Origin: JBCCXZ01 sp965228005
Lineage (GTDB): Bacteria > Planctomycetota > Planctomycetia > Pirellulales > Lacipirellulaceae
DNA: 64,000 nucleotides
Direction: 5' to 3'
Assembly: GCA_965228005.1 (NCBI GenBank)
Contig: CBDDGV010000002.1
Span: 124,001-188,000 of the forward strand
Of the stretch, positions 8,722-17,409 are shown in pieces (the stretch's first letter is position 1; each line of letters starts with the position of its first letter). The position numbers and the translations under genes were made by a program. The notes under the pieces are model-generated. The model ran no database searches, was not told the origin of the DNA, and saw only the letters and a list, made by a program, of their open reading frames with translations.

Positions 8722-9669
8722 ATGCCGAGCGACCCCTTTGCCCACGACTGCTGGTTCCTCACCGGCGCCACCGCCGTGGGGAAGACCGAGGTCGCCCTGC
8801 TGCTGGCCGAGCGGCTGGGGGCGGAGATCATCTCGCTCGACTCGATGGCCGTGTACCGCGGGATGGACATCGGCACGGCCAAGCCGGGCCCTGATGAGCA
8901 GAGCCGCGTGCCGCACCACTTGATCGACGTGGTCGACCCCGACGAGGAGTTCAGCGTCGCACGCTACCTGCATGAAGCCGAGGCGGCGGTCGAGGCCATC
9001 CGCGGCCGTGGGCGGGAGGTGCTGTTTGTGGGCGGCACGCCGCTGTACCTGAAGGCGCTGCTCCGCGGCATGGAGAGCGGCCCGGCGGCCGACTGGGAAC
9101 TCCGTGAGCAGCTCGAGCGCGAAGTCGCCGAAGTCGGCTCGGAGGCGCTGCACCAGCGGCTGGAGCAGTTCGACCCGATTGCCGCGTCGCAGATCCACGC
9201 CAACGACACCCGCAGGCTGATCCGGGCGCTGGAGGTCTACCGCACGACCGGGCAGCCCATCAGCCACGCGCAGCTGCAGTTCGAAGACGGCCGCCCGGCG
9301 GAAGAGTGCCGCGTGTTCGTGCTCCGCCGCGAGCGGGCCGAGCAGCACGGGCGGATCGAGCAGCGCGTGGACAGCATGATCGAGCGGGGGCTGGTCGAAG
9401 AGGTCCGCGGCCTCGCCGGGCCGCCCAGCAAACTCGGCCGCACCGCCAGCCAGGCCGTGGGCTACAAGGAAGTGCTGGAGCACTTCGAGGGCGTCACCGG
9501 GTTCGACGAGATGGTCGAGAAGATCAAGGCCCGCTCGCGGCGGTTCGCGAAGCGGCAGGGCACCTGGTTCCGCAGCCTGTCGGAGTGCCGATTCGTCGAC
9601 CTCGGCGGCGAGTCGACTCCCGAAGCGACCGCGTCTGAGATTGCCGCGGCCGGCGCCGCTGCGAAGTAG
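8722..9669 (+). CDS. miaA: tRNA dimethylallyltransferase
   Basis: Transfers a dimethylallyl group to N6 of A37 in tRNAs reading UNN codons. This 315-residue protein has a P-loop GATAVGKT at residues 15-22, SLDSMAVYRGMDIGTAK (family SxQ/DS-Y-R motif), VPHHLIDVVDP and the tRNA-binding stretch LFVGGTPLYLKALLRG. C-terminal AVGYKEVLEH and KRQGTWFR also fit. The ATG at 8722 is preferred to in-frame TTG at 8611 because the 37 extra residues are not family-like. It lies divergent from hisE and converges on the prenyl synthase gene, leaving 7 bp between the stops. Confidence 0.95.
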   Translation: MPSDPFAHDCWFLTGATAVGKTEVALLLAERLGAEIISLDSMAVYRGMDIGTAKPGPDEQSRVPHHLIDVVDPDEEFSVARYLHEAEAAVEAIRGRGREVLFVGGTPLYLKALLRGMESGPAADWELREQLEREVAEVGSEALHQRLEQFDPIAASQIHANDTRRLIRALEVYRTTGQPISHAQLQFEDGRPAEECRVFVLRRERAEQHGRIEQRVDSMIERGLVEEVRGLAGPPSKLGRTASQAVGYKEVLEHFEGVTGFDEMVEKIKARSRRFAKRQGTWFRSLSECRFVDLGGESTPEATASEIAAAGAAAK

Positions 9670-9676
9670 CCCGCCC

Positions 9677-10699
9677 TTAGGTCGAGCGGACCGCGGCGAA
9701 GTGCGTCAGTTGCAGGATCGCGGTCTTGGCCTCGCTCTCCGGCAGGGCCTTTAGCTCCGCCTGGGCCTGCTCGGCGTACTCCACCGCGACGTTCCGGGCG
9801 TGGTCGAGCGAGCCGTGCTCACCCAGCCAGGCGCTCAACCGCTGGCGGTTCTCGGCGGTGGGTTGCTCGAGCAGCTCTTGCAGCAGCCCGCGGCGTTCCG
9901 CCGGGAGCTTGTCGCGGAGGTGGATCAGCGGCAGGGTCATCTTGTGGTTGGTGAGGTCGGTCCCCAACGACTTGCCGGCCGTCGATTCGACGCCTTCCAG
10001 GTCGAGCACGTCATCGGCGATCTGGAAGGCGATCCCCAGGGCCGTGCCGAACCGGGCGAACCGCTCGACGTCTTCTTCGGCGGCGCCGGAGTAGTGGGCG
10101 CCCAGGCGGCAGCTGCAGCTGCAGAGCGAGGCCGTCTTTGCGTCGATGATCTCCAAATAGTCCTTGCGGCTGAGCCAGAAGTTGCCGATCGACGCGGTCT
10201 GACGCAGCTCGCCCTCGCACACCAGGTTGGTGGCCTGGCCGATGGTCCGACAGCCGAAGGTGGTCTCCAGCGTGCTGGCCAGGTAGAAGGCGTGCGTGAA
10301 CAGGTAGTCGCCCAGCAGCACGCTGCTGACGTTGCCCCAGCGGGCGTTCACCGTGGCAGCGTGGCGCCGGACGGAGGCCTCGTCTAGCACGTCGTCGTGC
10401 ACGAGCGTCGCGGTGTGGACCATCTCCACGACCGCCGCGAGCGTGACGTGGTCTTCGTTCAACTCGCCGACCGCACGGCCTGCTAGCAGCAGCAACGCCG
10501 GCCGTAGCCGCTTGCCGCCGATGCGAAACGAATGTTGTGCGAGGTCGTCAATGAAAGGGTCGTTGTGACGCAGCTCGGCTTTCAACCGCTGGTCGACCCG
10601 GCCCAATTCATCGGAAACGCACGCGAGCAGTTCGCGGAGCAGGGACTTCTGGGCGTCGGGGGACGCTTGCGTGTCGGGGTCAGGGGGGGCCTGTGCCAT
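9677..10699 (-). CDS. Polyprenyl diphosphate synthase (all-trans, IspB-like)
   Basis: 340-residue trans-prenyltransferase that condenses isopentenyl diphosphate units, probably making the side chain of menaquinone. It shows the first aspartate-rich motif HDDVLDEASVRR, the second motif QIADDVLDLEG, and GGKRLRPALLLLAGRA near the N-terminus. Chain length cannot be read from sequence alone; overall shape is most like octaprenyl or solanesyl synthases. The start at 10699 gives MAQAPPDPD; an in-frame GTG at 10759 would add 20 non-conserved residues. It lies about 70 bp downstream of moaC on the same strand. Confidence 0.9.
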   Translation of the reverse strand: MAQAPPDPDTQASPDAQKSLLRELLACVSDELGRVDQRLKAELRHNDPFIDDLAQHSFRIGGKRLRPALLLLAGRAVGELNEDHVTLAAVVEMVHTATLVHDDVLDEASVRRHAATVNARWGNVSSVLLGDYLFTHAFYLASTLETTFGCRTIGQATNLVCEGELRQTASIGNFWLSRKDYLEIIDAKTASLCSCSCRLGAHYSGAAEEDVERFARFGTALGIAFQIADDVLDLEGVESTAGKSLGTDLTNHKMTLPLIHLRDKLPAERRGLLQELLEQPTAENRQRLSAWLGEHGSLDHARNVAVEYAEQAQAELKALPESEAKTAILQLTHFAAVRST

Positions 10700-10771
10700 G
10701 TCTGCTGTGTCTCGCTTCACAAACGTACGGAGCGTCGTGCTCGCCAAACCGCTCGGCACGGCGCCGATCGG

Positions 10772-11248
10772 TTACTCGCTTCTTCGGTAGTGGCCGCTAC
10801 GTCCACCCGACTTCTCTTCCAGCCGCACCGGGCCGATGACCATCCCCCGGTCGACCGCTTTGCACATATCGTAGATGGTGAGTGCCGCCACGCTCACGGC
10901 GGTCAGCGCTTCCATCTCCACTCCTGTCTTCCCAGTCGTGCGAACGACGGACTCCACAGAGAGTGCCGTGTCTCCGGCTGGCTCGATTTCAACCGTCACC
11001 GAATCGAGGCAGATGGCGTGGCACAGCGGGATCAAATCCGCCGTGCGTTTCGCTGCCATGATGCCGGCGAGTCGAGCCACCTCGATAACGTTGCCTTTCT
11101 CCGTTTCCTGGTCGAGGATCAACCGGAGGGTCGCCGGCTCCATCTCGACCGCGGCCGTCGCCCGTGCCAACCGCGGGGTGACCGGCTTTTCGCCGACATC
11201 CACCATCCGGGGGGCGCCGCGGTGGTCGAAGTGTGTCAGCTCTCCCAT
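10772..11248 (-). CDS. moaC: Cyclic pyranopterin monophosphate synthase
   Basis: Makes cyclic pyranopterin monophosphate, the first stable intermediate of molybdenum cofactor. The 158-residue protein contains the family motifs PLCHAICLDSVTVEI, GKTGVEMEALTAVSVA and the C-terminal KSGGRSGHYRR. The start at 11248 gives MGELTHFDHRGAPRMVDVGEK, the normal MoaC N-terminus; an in-frame start at 11341 adds 31 non-conserved residues. No other moa gene is in the window. Confidence 0.95.
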   Translation of the reverse strand: MGELTHFDHRGAPRMVDVGEKPVTPRLARATAAVEMEPATLRLILDQETEKGNVIEVARLAGIMAAKRTADLIPLCHAICLDSVTVEIEPAGDTALSVESVVRTTGKTGVEMEALTAVSVAALTIYDMCKAVDRGMVIGPVRLEEKSGGRSGHYRRSE

Positions 11249-12038
11249 CGTCGTACTCCAGGCCAACCGGCGGCTGGGTATCCACTTAACTCCCGGGCTT
11301 AGTGGGTCGCCGTAGACTCGCCAGACTACCGGACTCGGCACAGAAGTCCTAGCTACCGCCGACGGAACCGGGCTTCAATCGCCGGCCATATCCCTAGGTT
11401 GCTCCACACGGCCGCTACTATCAAAGCCTAGGGGAATCGATGGCCTGCGCTAAGGAAGCTAGGACCTATAGTTGGCCTGCCACAATTGGGCTTGGAGATA
11501 CAAATTCGGCTCGGCCGGACATCCAATATTGAGCGTTCCGTCCGAAACGTGTCTTTTTCAGTCAGCCTGCAATTGCAGGAACATTGCGAATGGCTATGTG
11601 AAGGGTGGATGAATATGTCATTGCCAATAGCGCCAGCAGGCTGAACGCGGCCTGCAAAAGTTGACTGCGGCCAGCCCCCGTGGTAGTCTGCGACCGCGTT
11701 GAAGGAACTAGTAGTTGAGAAGGCATCGCGAGACTGAAGTCGGCACCTGCTGCGGAACCGGCCCATTGGGCTCCTCCGAACCAGCCCCCCGCCGATCACC
11801 CCTCTCCTTTGGCTCCCGCCCCTCAGCCCCGCGATGCACTCGTCTGAGCGATGCAGCTTGCGGCGCCCAGGGCTCGGCCGCCTCGCCATCCCCGCTCGGT
11901 TGCTCCGACGCATTACCGTCGCAGTTAGTCTCTTTTGGGCTGGGTCGCCCGTGAAGGACTGCCGGGCAAACCGCCGCTTTGCACCACGGCGCGTTTGCTA
12001 TCGATAGCCACGTTAGTCGGTGCTTGGAGAGTAGCAGA
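11249..12038. other. Gene-poor interval of about 790 bp between moaC and the cold-shock gene
   Basis: I find no convincing protein gene, tRNA or known riboswitch here. A minus-strand frame of 161 codons at 11428-11913 has low-complexity, unfamily-like content and no ribosome-binding site. The stretch 11460-11700 is less GC-rich than the surroundings. A promoter-like sequence at 11661-11689 points toward the cold-shock gene, which would give it a leader of about 340 nt. Short self-complementary stretches near 11835-11855 could fold in such a leader. Confidence 0.5.
11661..11689 (+). promoter_or_regulatory. Candidate sigma-70-type promoter for the cold-shock gene
   Basis: TTGACT at 11661-11666 and TAGTCT at 11684-11689 are separated by exactly 17 bp. 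It resembles the candidate promoters before hom and ppdK in this window. If used, transcription would start near 11697, about 340 nt before the GTG of the cold-shock gene. Prediction only. Confidence 0.35.
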
Positions 12039-12239
12039 GTGTCGCAAGGCAAAATCAAGAAGCTGTCGGACAAGGGTTTTGGTTTCATTGAGGGTGAGAA
12101 GGGGGACATCTTCTTCCACCACTCCTCGGTTGAAGCCGAAGGCGGTTACGACAGCCTCCGCGAAGGCCAACTGGTCGAGTACGTTGAGGGACAGGGCCCC
12201 AAGGGACCCCGTGCCGAGAGCGTGAAGGTCGTTGCCTAG
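12039..12239 (+). CDS. Cold-shock domain (CspA-like) protein
   Basis: 66-residue single-stranded nucleic-acid-binding protein acting as an RNA chaperone. RNP1 (KGFGFI, residues 12-17) and RNP2 (DIFFHHSS, residues 23-30) are intact, and the C-terminal strand QLVEYVEGQGPKGPRAESVKV fits the OB fold. GTG at 12039 is chosen because GGAGA lies about 9 bp upstream and it gives the usual Csp N-terminus; an upstream in-frame ATG at 11979 adds non-homologous residues. A strong terminator follows at 12292. The long leader may be regulatory, as in other csp genes. Confidence 0.93.
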   Translation: MSQGKIKKLSDKGFGFIEGEKGDIFFHHSSVEAEGGYDSLREGQLVEYVEGQGPKGPRAESVKVVA

Positions 12240-12291
12240 AGGGTTTTCTCCCTCTGAGCAACGGGGCGTCCGCCCCCCGGGAAGTGAACAC

Positions 12292-12331
12292 AAACCGCGT
12301 GCCGGTCTTTCTTCCGGCACGCGGTTTTTTT
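12292..12331 (+). terminator. Intrinsic terminator after the cold-shock gene
   Basis: Perfect 14-bp stem AAACCGCGTGCCGG / CCGGCACGCGGTTT around an 8-nt loop, followed by a T-run. It lies 52 bp after the cold-shock stop codon on the same strand. Confidence 0.92.
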
Positions 12332-12368
12332 GTGCGCTTGGGCGGCGGCGTGCGAACCCGATCGCCCA

Positions 12369-12404
12369 CAAAAAAACCCCGCCGCCCTAGGCAGGGCGAC
12401 GGGG
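12369..12404 (-). terminator. Intrinsic terminator for the HTH-receiver gene
   Basis: Read on the minus strand: CCCCGTCGCCCT, loop GCCT, AGGGCGGCGGGG, then a run of T. It lies about 150 bp beyond the stop of the regulator gene at 12551 and back-to-back with the cold-shock terminator. Confidence 0.88.
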
Positions 12405-12550
12405 TCTTGAACGGGGTGGGGGCGATCGGCTCGGGAGAGGCCGCCCGCCCGGCAGTTGAATCATTCAACAGCCCCGATAGCTTCTTGGCGGTCCGCTCGG
12501 CAGCGGGCCGGCCGGCTGGGTCTCGCGTCAACGCGGCCGCTTGACCAGCC

Positions 12551-13123
12551 TTACACCAATTCCTTCTTCGAGCCGATCAGGGTCCGCAGACGCTCGGCCA
12601 GCAAAGCGGCGTCAAACGGCTTCTTGAACGTCTCGTTGATGCTCGAACGATCGAAGCTCGCGGTCGTGCCGTCGTCCGGCAGCAGGGCGATCAGCACCGT
12701 GTCGGCGAAGTCGCTGCTGCGGCGGAGGTTCTGGCAGATCTGCAACGCCTCGACCTGGCCGATCGAGAAGTCGACGATGATGCAGTCGGGGTGGAAGCTC
12801 TCGGCCTGGATGCCGGCTTCGAACCCGCTCGCGGCGGTCGACGTGCGGAACGACTTCTCGGCGGGCAGCTCGCGCTTCAGGTTCTCGATCAGAACCTGGT
12901 CCTGGGCGACGATCAGGACTTTGGCCATCGCCTCGTCCTCCAGGTCGCCCAGCGGCATGCCGTGTTCCTTGAGGAACTTGATCAGGTATTCGCGGGGGAT
13001 CCGGCGGTCCTGAGATCCGGGGATGCGGTAGCCCTTCAGGCGCCCTGAGTCAAACCACTTGCTGACCGTGCGCGGGGCAACCTTACAGATCTTGGCGACC
13101 TGACCAGTTGTAAAGACCTTCAT
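12551..13123 (-). CDS. Excisionase/MerR-like HTH fused to a response-regulator receiver domain
   Basis: 190-residue regulator. Residues 1-50 are an excisionase-type winged HTH (FTTGQVAKICKVAPRTVSKW, then YRIPGSQDRRIPREYLIKFL). Residues from about 68 form a receiver domain with the acidic AQD loop, a candidate phospho-acceptor Asp in CIIVDFSIG and the conserved Lys in TFKKPFD. The usual Pro after the phosphorylation loop is missing, so phosphorylation is uncertain. Such DNA-binding-first fusions are common in planctomycetes. The ATG at 13123 has GGAG about 10 bp upstream; a GTG directly before it is less well spaced. A TTGAC-GCTG-GTCAA palindrome lies about 30 bp upstream (13150-13163) and could be an operator. 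No histidine kinase is adjacent. Confidence 0.85.
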   Translation of the reverse strand: MKVFTTGQVAKICKVAPRTVSKWFDSGRLKGYRIPGSQDRRIPREYLIKFLKEHGMPLGDLEDEAMAKVLIVAQDQVLIENLKRELPAEKSFRTSTAASGFEAGIQAESFHPDCIIVDFSIGQVEALQICQNLRRSSDFADTVLIALLPDDGTTASFDRSSINETFKKPFDAALLAERLRTLIGSKKELV

Positions 13124-13776
13124 CACGGGTACTCCAAAAATGTATTGCGTTGACGCTGGTCAAGCCCTCGGCTGGGGTGCTACGAGGGCATTGGCGCCCC
13201 GTAGGAGCAAGCCGGCCACGTGTCGGATGGGTGCTGGATTCCTTTCCGCCTGCGAGGCGTCCGACAGCCGTTACTCCCTGGGTCTGGGGCAATCCAAATT
13301 CGCATGCTGGGTTGGTTCAGGTCCTTCTGATCCGCTCCGTCATGTCCTAACCATCGGCAGTGCTTGCACTCGGAGATTGGCGGAAATCGTTAGATTAGAG
13401 AATTCGGGTCTAAGCCTCTCTAACCACAATTCCCGCGACGCTCCCCTAGCAACGCCAACGGCGTTCTAAAAAACGTGGGTGGGGGGAGTGCGGAGCGAGA
13501 CCGTGGGACGCCGGAGCGCAATCGCGCTACGGACGCTGGTCTCTACAGGCAGGCTCCCCCCTGCTCGGACGAGTGTTCGGCGTGCCCCTCAAGCGGCCCC
13601 AATCTGGCCGAGACAACGCCGGACGTGCTCATCCGATACTAAGTTTCGATTCAACGGGGGGTTCGACTTTAGAAACTTTGCCGCGCCGGCCCGGCGGGAC
13701 CGGTTGTAACGGCTGTGCCGCCCTCGGAGTCCGCCGCCGTTCAGGCCGGTCGCGCCTCTTGCGCATAGGGAGAAAC
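13124..13776. other. Intergenic interval of about 650 bp between smc and the HTH-receiver gene
   Basis: No convincing gene or known RNA is seen. It contains the 13150-13163 palindrome close to the regulator start, an AT-richer patch around 13380-13430, and the large imperfect hairpin at 13481-13561. It should hold the promoter of the regulator and the 3' end of smc transcripts. Confidence 0.5.
13481..13561. repeat. Imperfect 81-bp hairpin element
   Basis: Outer arms GGGGGGAG (13481-13488) and CTCCCCCC (13554-13561) enclose GAGACC / GGTCTC and a central near-palindrome (CCGGAGCGC opposite GCGCTACGG). No T-run follows on either strand. It may be a dispersed repeat or a structured RNA; copies elsewhere are needed to decide. 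Confidence 0.55.
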
Positions 13777-16700
13777 TCACGCCGCACGCCGCGCAGGAGC
13801 CTCTTCCGCCTCGTTCGCAAAACGGACAGACACGCGCTTCGAAATCCCCGACTCGGCCATCGTCACCCCGTACAGCGTGTCGGCGGAGGACATCGTCCGC
13901 TTGGAGTGCGTCACCACGATGAACTGCGTCGCGGCCATGAACTCCCTCAGCACGCCCACGAAGCGATCGATGTTGGCCTCGTCCAACGCGGCGTCGACCT
14001 CGTCCAGGATGCAGAACGGGCTGGGCCGGCTGCGGAAGATCGCCAGCAGCAGCGCCACGCAGGTCATGGTGCGCTCGCCGCCCGACAGCAGTGAGATGCT
14101 CCGCGGCCGTTTGCCGGGCGGCTTGGCCACGATCTCGATGCCGCACTCCAACACGTCCTGCTCCTCGCCGGTCTCGACGACGATGTCTGCTTCGCCTCCG
14201 CCGAACAGGCTGGAAAACAGCTCCCGGAAGTGGCCCCGGGCCGTCTCGATGGTCTCGGCGAACACCTTCCGGCTGTCGACGTTGATCCGCTGGATCAGCC
14301 GACGCAGCTTCGTCTCGGCCTCGGCGAGGTCGTTCAGCTTCGAGGCCAGGGCGTCGTGTCGCTCCTCGAGGTCGTCGAGTTCCGAGAGCGCCTCGACGTT
14401 CACCGGCCCGAGCGATTGCAGACGCTCCCGCAGCGAGGTGATCTCCTCTTCGAGTGCGGCACGTTCTGCCTCCGAGACCGTTGCGGCGTGCCCGTCCAAC
14501 ACGTCGGCCCCGATCTGGTGCTCGTCCCTGAGCCCCTTCAGGAGCGTTGCGAGGGCGTTGTGTTGCTGCTGCAGGTTCATCTCGATCGCCTGCAGCCGTC
14601 GGCGGCACTCCTCGTACCGCTGGCGGTGCTCCTCGACGGTTTCCACGGCGTCTGTCTGGGCCTGATGGGCCCCTTCGGCCTGCTCGCGGAGCACTTTCAG
14701 GCGCTGCTCGTGCGTCTCACGGTCAGAGAATAACCGGGCCATGTGCTGGCCCTGGGAGAGCAGCTCGCGCTGCAGCCGCGTCCGCTGCAGCTCTGTTTCG
14801 CTCACGCGGTCTTGGCAGTCCCGGTGCAGCTCGGAACGCTCCCCCCGCTCAGAACGCAGCTGCTCGACGCGGCCTCGGACCCCGGTGCGGAGCTGATCCA
14901 GACGCGCTAGCTCTACCCGCGCAGCGGTCAGCTCGGCCCGGAGCGCTTCCGCCCGGGCGGAGACCCGGGGGAGTTCCCGCTCGACTATGTCGATGCGTTC
15001 GCGTGCGGCGTCTGCTTCCCGGTTCAGTCCTTGCAGCGAGTCGGCCGCGTTCGTTTGTTCCTGCTCCGCTTTCCGTCGGCGCGCCTCCGAGTCCTGCAAA
15101 ACCCGCTCGGCTTCTGACGCCGCGGCCTCGGCCTGCCCCTGCCGGGCTTCCGCCGTCGCGAACGCTACGCCGGCTTCCGAGCGTTGGGACTCCAGGGAAG
15201 AGAGCTCGCTCAAGACGCTTGCCTGCTCGCGCTCCCACCGGCTGATGGATTGCCGCAGGCTCTCGGACAGCGAAGAGAGCCGCGACGTTTCCTCACCCAT
15301 CGAGCGGCACTGATCGCGCAGCTCTCGGAGCTCCCCGCGTCGCGAAAGGACTCCGCTCTGCTTCGGGAGCGGGCCGAGGACAACGCTGCCGTCCTCGCGG
15401 ACGACCTCGCCGGCCACGGTTGCGTAGTTCAGGCCGCGGCCCACTCCGTCGGCCAGCCGGAGGGCGGTTTCTAGCGAGTCGACGAACCACCACCTGCCGA
15501 GCAGCCGTTTCCCGAGCGACGCCAGCTCCGGCCGCGTCTGGACAAAGCCGTCTGCCCTGCCGACCACGCCGGTTTCCGTCGAGAGGTCCAACCGGTCGAC
15601 CACGCTGGGGGCTTGGGAGGCGTCGAGCCGCAACAGCGATACCCGACCGGCCAACTCCGCACCGTCCTGCAGCGCCGCCAAGGACCGGCCGCTCTCGACC
15701 ACCAGATGGTTCGCGGCTCCGCCCAGTGCCAGCTCCACCAGCGACGCCATGTCGGCGTCGACCCGCAGCAGGTCCGCCACCATGCCCATGATGCCGGCGG
15801 GGTTCTCGCCGGCCTCGGCCGCTTCGAGCAGGGCTTGCGCCGCGTCGGTGAGGCCGTCCATCCGCAGCTCGAGCGCTTCGAGCACCGCCAACCGTTGCTC
15901 CGCTTCCGCGGCCCGGTCCTTCAAGTCGGCTGCCGCTTGCTGCGCGGCGGAGTCCTCGTCGCGGGCTTGGCGGAGTTGCTCGGCGAGCTGGTCTCGCCGG
16001 CCCGTTAACCCGCTGACGCGGTCGTCGACCGCGCGGCGCCGACGCTCGGCTTCTGCGGATTCGGCCTTGGCGGCCTCCCGCTCCGCCGTGGCGCTTTCGC
16101 ACCGGTCGCGTTGCTGCTCGACTTCTGCCGAGAGCAGGGCAACCTGCTCAGCGAGCGATTCGGTCTTGCTCCGCAGCGTCTCCGCCTCAGCGGCCTTCCG
16201 CACCGCGAGTTCACGCAGCCGCTCAAGCTCAGACCGGTGTTCGGCCGCAAGCCGCTCTGCGGCCTCAGCCTCGCGCTCGTTTGCGTCCTCGCGGTCCTTG
16301 AGCCCTTGGTAACGCTGATCGGCGGAACGCAACTCGCTTGCCGCCTCCGTTTCCGCGTGCTCGAGTTCCGTCAGCTTCGCGTGTTGCGCAGCGGTCTCGC
16401 CGCGGAGACGCAGCTCGGTGGCTTCGAGTTCTCGGAGCCGCTCGAACCACGCCTGGCGGGTCGATCCGGCCGCGGCGAGTTCGGCGTCCACCCCCGCGCT
16501 GTGAGTCTTCGCGGCGTCGATCTCCGCTTGCAGCCGCCTCGACTGCCTTTCCAGCTCTGTGAGCAGGGCCCGCAGGCGATCGACCTCGGCCTTCGCCTCG
16601 TCGTGGTACGCGGTGACCTCGTCGCGTTGCTCAGTGAGCGCCTGCACGGCTCCGAGGAGCTTCGCCCGATCGGCGGCTCCGGCGGTCGCGCGGGCGGTCC

Positions 16701-17364
16701 GCAGCCGTTGCGACAACTCGCGGTAGGTCTTCGCCTTGCCCGCCTGGGCACGGACGGTCTTGAGACGGTTGTCCAACGCCCCGACCGTGTCCCGCAGCCG
16801 GGCGAGGTCGCGTTTCACCCGCTCCATCCGCCGGTCGGCTTCCTGCCGCCTGGTCTTGAACCGGCTGATGCCGGCCGCCTCCTCGAACAGCAGGCGCCGG
16901 TCGCGCGGCGAGGACTGCAGCAGGGCGTCGACGCGGCCCTGCTCGATGATGCTGTAGGCCCCGGTGGAAACGCCCGTCCCCGCGAACAGGTCGCGGATCG
17001 TGCGGAGCCGAGACGGTTCGCCGTTGAGGAAGTACTCGCCCTCGCCGCTGCGGTAGACGCGGCGGGTGACCCGCACCTTGGGGGACTCCAGCGGGAGCGC
17101 CCCTTCGCGGTTGTCGTAGACCATGGTCACTTCGGCGGCGTTCGCCGGTGCGCGTCCGCCGGAGCCGCTGAAGATGACGTCGGTCATCTCCTTGCCGCGG
17201 AGGCCCTTCGCGCTCTGCGAACCGAGGACCCACTTGATGGCGTCGACCACGTTCGACTTGCCCGACCCGTTGGGTCCGACCACGCCGGTGATGCCGCGGT
17301 CGAAGCGGAAGACCGTCTTCTCGGCGAAGCTCTTGAAGCCGTTGAGTTCTAACGCTTCGAGCAT
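13777..17364 (-). CDS. smc: Chromosome segregation protein SMC
   Basis: 1195-residue SMC ATPase that compacts and segregates the chromosome with ScpA/ScpB. The N-terminal head has Walker A GPNGSGKS at residues 30-37 (followed by NVVDAIKWVLG). Two long coiled coils flank a hinge around residues 510-660 (NPAGIMGMVADLLRVDADM onward). The C-terminal head has the signature SLLSGGERTMT and Walker B FCILDEVDAALDE. Length is normal. It begins 45 bp after the FlgI-like gene on the same strand, so the two may share a transcript. Neither scpA nor scpB is present in the window. Confidence 0.97.
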   Translation of the reverse strand: MLEALELNGFKSFAEKTVFRFDRGITGVVGPNGSGKSNVVDAIKWVLGSQSAKGLRGKEMTDVIFSGSGGRAPANAAEVTMVYDNREGALPLESPKVRVTRRVYRSGEGEYFLNGEPSRLRTIRDLFAGTGVSTGAYSIIEQGRVDALLQSSPRDRRLLFEEAAGISRFKTRRQEADRRMERVKRDLARLRDTVGALDNRLKTVRAQAGKAKTYRELSQRLRTARATAGAADRAKLLGAVQALTEQRDEVTAYHDEAKAEVDRLRALLTELERQSRRLQAEIDAAKTHSAGVDAELAAAGSTRQAWFERLRELEATELRLRGETAAQHAKLTELEHAETEAASELRSADQRYQGLKDREDANEREAEAAERLAAEHRSELERLRELAVRKAAEAETLRSKTESLAEQVALLSAEVEQQRDRCESATAEREAAKAESAEAERRRRAVDDRVSGLTGRRDQLAEQLRQARDEDSAAQQAAADLKDRAAEAEQRLAVLEALELRMDGLTDAAQALLEAAEAGENPAGIMGMVADLLRVDADMASLVELALGGAANHLVVESGRSLAALQDGAELAGRVSLLRLDASQAPSVVDRLDLSTETGVVGRADGFVQTRPELASLGKRLLGRWWFVDSLETALRLADGVGRGLNYATVAGEVVREDGSVVLGPLPKQSGVLSRRGELRELRDQCRSMGEETSRLSSLSESLRQSISRWEREQASVLSELSSLESQRSEAGVAFATAEARQGQAEAAASEAERVLQDSEARRRKAEQEQTNAADSLQGLNREADAARERIDIVERELPRVSARAEALRAELTAARVELARLDQLRTGVRGRVEQLRSERGERSELHRDCQDRVSETELQRTRLQRELLSQGQHMARLFSDRETHEQRLKVLREQAEGAHQAQTDAVETVEEHRQRYEECRRRLQAIEMNLQQQHNALATLLKGLRDEHQIGADVLDGHAATVSEAERAALEEEITSLRERLQSLGPVNVEALSELDDLEERHDALASKLNDLAEAETKLRRLIQRINVDSRKVFAETIETARGHFRELFSSLFGGGEADIVVETGEEQDVLECGIEIVAKPPGKRPRSISLLSGGERTMTCVALLLAIFRSRPSPFCILDEVDAALDEANIDRFVGVLREFMAATQFIVVTHSKRTMSSADTLYGVTMAESGISKRVSVRFANEAEEAPARRAA

Positions 17365-17409
17365 AGCCGACCGCGCCGCCTGAGAATTGCGCCCGAGTCC
17401 CGCCCCGTG

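Noticed and set aside
11428..11913. 161-codon minus-strand frame in the moaC-csp gap
   Set aside because: Ser/Arg/Cys-rich random-looking product, no ribosome-binding site and no recognised motif.
13640..13700. TTCGA-containing stretch that looks like a tRNA T-arm
   Set aside because: No acceptor or anticodon stems can be formed around it; I find no tRNA in the window.
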